Of a stretch of 64,000 bases of DNA, positions 61,386 through 64,000 are shown piece by piece. The number at the start of each line of letters is the position of its first letter. The stretch's first letter is position 1. A model generated the notes under the pieces. The model was not told where the DNA came from. It saw only the letters and a list, made by a program, of their open reading frames with translations, and did not search any database. Source of the stretch: Jiangella mangrovi (GTDB lineage Bacteria > Actinomycetota > Actinomycetes > Jiangellales > Jiangellaceae). The stretch is from assembly GCF_014204975.1 (NCBI RefSeq), contig NZ_JACHMM010000001.1:806001-870000 (forward strand), written 5' to 3'. A program made the translations under genes and the position numbers.

Positions 61386-64000
61386 GTGGGGCACAACTTC
61401 TTGCGGCGCATTGCGCCGGTCATGGCAGGCGCGCTGATCGTCGCGACGCTGCCGGTTCAGACGGTCACGGCCGATCCGGCCGGGGTCAGCGACGGCTTCA
61501 ACCGCGCCGACGGTCCGCTCGGCACGTCCGACAGCGGCCACGCGTGGACCGATCACCGCGGCAGCTCGACGGTCGCCGGCCAGTCGGCGGCACTCGGCAT
61601 GGGCTACGCCCTGGCCGCGGTCACCGCTGACACCGCCGACGTCGAGGCGGCCGTCACGGTCTCCGTGCCGGCGCAGGAGCAGTGGCTGGTCGTGCGGCTG
61701 TCCGGCGGCGGCGACTACTGGCGCTTCGGCCGCGTCGTCGGCACCGGCAGCTACACGCTGCAGCTGATCCGCGGCGACCAGCTGGCCGACGGCGCCGTCC
61801 AGCACCACGCCACCGTCGCGCCCGCGCCCGGCGACCGGCTGAGCTGCTCGTCGAGCGCCGACGGGCTGCGCTGCAGCGTCAACGGCTCGGCGGTCGCGTC
61901 GACCACGCACACCTACAACGCCGCCGCGCGCGGCGTCGGCATCGCCGGCTGGAACAGCGCCAACGGCCGCTTCGACGACCTCGCGGTGGTCGCGCTCGAG
62001 CCCGAGGAGCCCGCCGAGGAGCCCCAGCAGGAGCCCGTGCCCGACGGTGCCCTGGTCTACGACGACTTCGGCGGCACCGGCGGACTCGCCGCCACCCGCA
62101 CCGGGCAGCCGTGGGTCACCCACGCCGGCGCCTGGGGCGCGGCCAGCGGCCGTGCCTCACCGTCGCTGGGCTACGCGCTCGTCTCGGCCGACGCCGGCCG
62201 TCCCGACGTGGTCGCCCGCACGGTGCTGGCCACTCCCTCCGACGAGTTCTGGCTCGTCCTCCGCTTCCGCGACGCCGCCAACTACTGGCGCTTCGGCCGC
62301 TCCTTCGGCGGCACCTACACGCTGCAGCTGGTCGCGAACAACCAGCTCGCCTCTCCGGCGCTGGTCACCAGCGCGACGGTGAGCCCCGCGGCGGGCGACG
62401 TCCTCAGCTGCGCGAGCACCGCCTCCGCCGTCACCTGCTCGGTCAACGGCGTCGAGGTGGTGCGCTCCGCCGACACCCGTGAGGCCACCGCCACGCGCAC
62501 CGGACTGGCCGCCTGGAACGGCACCGCGGCCGCCTTCGACGACTACCTCGTCACCGCCGCACCCGCGGCCGCCGCCCTCACCGCCGCCGTCGACGTCCAG
62601 GGCACGCCGGTCATCGGCGCGCCGGCCACGGTCGCGGTCGCCGTCGACAACGGCTCCGCCGCCACGGCCACCGGCGTCACCGCCGAGCTCGAACTGAGCG
62701 GCACGGCGCCCGTCAGCGGTCTCGCGAGCACGACGCCGGGCTGCACCGTCACGTCGGCCACGACGCTGAGCTGCGCGCTGGGTACCATCGCGGCCGGCGC
62801 CGACGCCGGGGCCGCGGCCACGTTCACCGCCAACGCCGCGGGCTCCGTCCGCGCCGACGTCACGGTCACCGCCACCGGACTCGCGCAGCCGGCCACCGCG
62901 TCGGACCAGGCCACGGCGCGCGCCGACCTCGGCGACCTGGTGGTCTTCGACGACTTCGAGCGCACCGGCTCGACCCCCGGCACCACCGTCACCGAGCACC
63001 CGTGGCAGCTGCTGGCCGGTTCGGCCGGCACCAGCAACGGCCGGCTCAGCCTGGGCGGCGGCTACACGCTGGCCACCGTCGACAGCGGGCTGGCCGAGTC
63101 GACCACGTCGGTCGCCGTGGCCCACCCCGACCACGAGTTCTGGATGGTCCTGCGGCTCTCCGACGGCGCCAACTACTGGCGCTTCGGCCGCGTGAACAAC
63201 GGCGCCTACACGCTGCAGAAGGTGCAGTCCAACACGCTCGGCAACCCGGTTCTCGACGTGAGCCGGACGGTGAGCGCGCAGGCCGGCGACGTCGTGTCCT
63301 GCACGACCACCGCCAGTAGCATCGCCTGCTCGGTCGACGGCGAGCTGGTCGTCAGCACCGACGACACCTTCAACCACCAGGCCACGTCGCACGGCGTCGC
63401 CGGCTACCAGCCCGCGTCGCTGCGCTTCGACGACTTCGCCGTGGGCGAGGTCCCCACCTCGCCGGACCTCTCCGCGCGGGTGACGGCGCCGTCCAGCGGG
63501 CTGGTCGGCGCGACCGCCGAGGTCACTGCCACCGTCCGCAACAACGGCACCGCCACGGCCACCGGCGTCGAGCTGACCGGCACGACGGGTGCAGCCATCA
63601 CCGCCGTCGACGACGGCGCCGCGACCTGCCAGGCCGACGGCGACGAGCTGACCTGCGACCTGCCCGACCTCGCGCCGGGTGCGACCGCGGCCGTCGAGCT
63701 CACGCTGGACCTGCCGGCTCAGCCCGACGACGTCGACATCGAGGTGACGGCCACGCTCTCCGGCGAGGACCGCACCCCGGCCGACAACACGCACAGCCGC
63801 ACCATCAAGGTCCGCAACCCGGTCACGCCGGGCGCGGGCGGCGTGACCGACGCCTTCGAGCGGCCGGACCAGAGCGGCCTCGGCAGCACCGAGACCGGCG
63901 AGACCTGGCGCACCGTCACCGGTGCGGCCGCCGTCGACGACGGCCAGGCCCGTGCCGCGGGCGGCGCCTTCACCATGGCGGTCGTCGACACCGACTACGC
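61386..64000 (+). CDS. Large modular secreted protein with repeated YWRFGR modules (5' part)
   Basis: From GTG 61386 the frame stays open for 871 codons to the window edge. Signal peptide VGHNFLRRIAPVMAGALIV ends near TVTA-DP. The mature part alternates about 170-residue concanavalin-like modules with the recurring YWRFGR...YTLQ signature (three full copies near 61700, 62280 and 63170, a fourth beginning at 63850) and Ig-like DUF11/CARDB domains rich in Thr/Val/Ala (from about 62560 and 63460). Probably a surface adhesin or sugar-binding protein. Its C-terminus, including any anchor, is beyond the window. Confidence 0.75.
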   Translation, partial: MGHNFLRRIAPVMAGALIVATLPVQTVTADPAGVSDGFNRADGPLGTSDSGHAWTDHRGSSTVAGQSAALGMGYALAAVTADTADVEAAVTVSVPAQEQWLVVRLSGGGDYWRFGRVVGTGSYTLQLIRGDQLADGAVQHHATVAPAPGDRLSCSSSADGLRCSVNGSAVASTTHTYNAAARGVGIAGWNSANGRFDDLAVVALEPEEPAEEPQQEPVPDGALVYDDFGGTGGLAATRTGQPWVTHAGAWGAASGRASPSLGYALVSADAGRPDVVARTVLATPSDEFWLVLRFRDAANYWRFGRSFGGTYTLQLVANNQLASPALVTSATVSPAAGDVLSCASTASAVTCSVNGVEVVRSADTREATATRTGLAAWNGTAAAFDDYLVTAAPAAAALTAAVDVQGTPVIGAPATVAVAVDNGSAATATGVTAELELSGTAPVSGLASTTPGCTVTSATTLSCALGTIAAGADAGAAATFTANAAGSVRADVTVTATGLAQPATASDQATARADLGDLVVFDDFERTGSTPGTTVTEHPWQLLAGSAGTSNGRLSLGGGYTLATVDSGLAESTTSVAVAHPDHEFWMVLRLSDGANYWRFGRVNNGAYTLQKVQSNTLGNPVLDVSRTVSAQAGDVVSCTTTASSIACSVDGELVVSTDDTFNHQATSHGVAGYQPASLRFDDFAVGEVPTSPDLSARVTAPSSGLVGATAEVTATVRNNGTATATGVELTGTTGAAITAVDDGAATCQADGDELTCDLPDLAPGATAAVELTLDLPAQPDDVDIEVTATLSGEDRTPADNTHSRTIKVRNPVTPGAGGVTDAFERPDQSGLGSTETGETWRTVTGAAAVDDGQARAAGGAFTMAVVDTDY

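Overview
The window is a stretch of a very high-GC actinomycete chromosome. Most genes use G/C-ending codons, GTG starts are frequent, and many adjacent genes overlap by ATGA or GTGA. The set mfd / SurA-like lipoprotein / mazG / eno / FtsB-like is the usual actinobacterial core neighbourhood. The family content (GH39/GH15 sugar utilisation, many MMPL/ABC exporters, sortase-type surface proteins) suits a soil genus of the Jiangella/Kribbella kind, but the genus cannot be fixed from sequence reading alone. I saw no tRNA, rRNA, CRISPR array, integrase or transposase.

0-20 kb: eno and the start of an FtsB-like gene lie at the left edge and mfd-SurA-mazG at 12.7-17.9 kb, both on the minus strand. 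About 11 kb of accessory genes sits between them: a VOC protein; a LacI-controlled CUT1 sugar ABC operon ending in a GH39-like glycosidase; a divergent GH15-like glucosidase; two zinc-ribbon proteins; and a predicted RNase A-like toxin with a putative immunity partner. An MMPL exporter follows at 18-20.3 kb.

20-32 kb: a 580-bp composite non-coding inverted repeat (20490-21070) precedes an operon of an N-succinylamino-acid-racemase-like enolase-superfamily enzyme, a SIS protein and a GNAT, with a divergent M20 hydrolase. Together these could convert D- to L-amino acids. A second MMPL exporter, a DUF899/PPOX pair with an HxlR regulator and two clear operator palindromes, a second copy of the composite repeat (29241-29866), and the kbl-tdh threonine catabolism operon complete this part.

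32-44 kb: an NAD(P)-binding protein, an APS-kinase-like protein with an unusual N-terminus, an ATP-grasp gene of lower GC, a possible sigma-like protein, glutathione-independent formaldehyde dehydrogenase, a TetR-controlled DrrAB-type exporter, a secreted M14 carboxypeptidase and an LPXTG surface protein.

44-64 kb: a surface glycan/cell-envelope locus. It holds a low-molecular-weight tyrosine phosphatase, an HprK-like kinase, a PqqD-like protein, a small Tat-exported LPxTG protein, a GT4 glycosyltransferase, glucose-1-phosphate cytidylyltransferase, an SDR, three tandem NDP-sugar C-methyltransferase paralogues, and a NTP_transf_5-type nucleotidyltransferase. Then come a malectin/beta-helix secreted protein, a YdcF-like protein, two Wzz-like membrane proteins without a tyrosine kinase domain, another glycosyltransferase, an O-antigen-ligase-like protein, and the start of a large modular secreted protein cut by the window edge. 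The combination of PqqD, HprK-like kinase and nucleotidyltransferase around a CDP-sugar pathway is the most intriguing part of the window.
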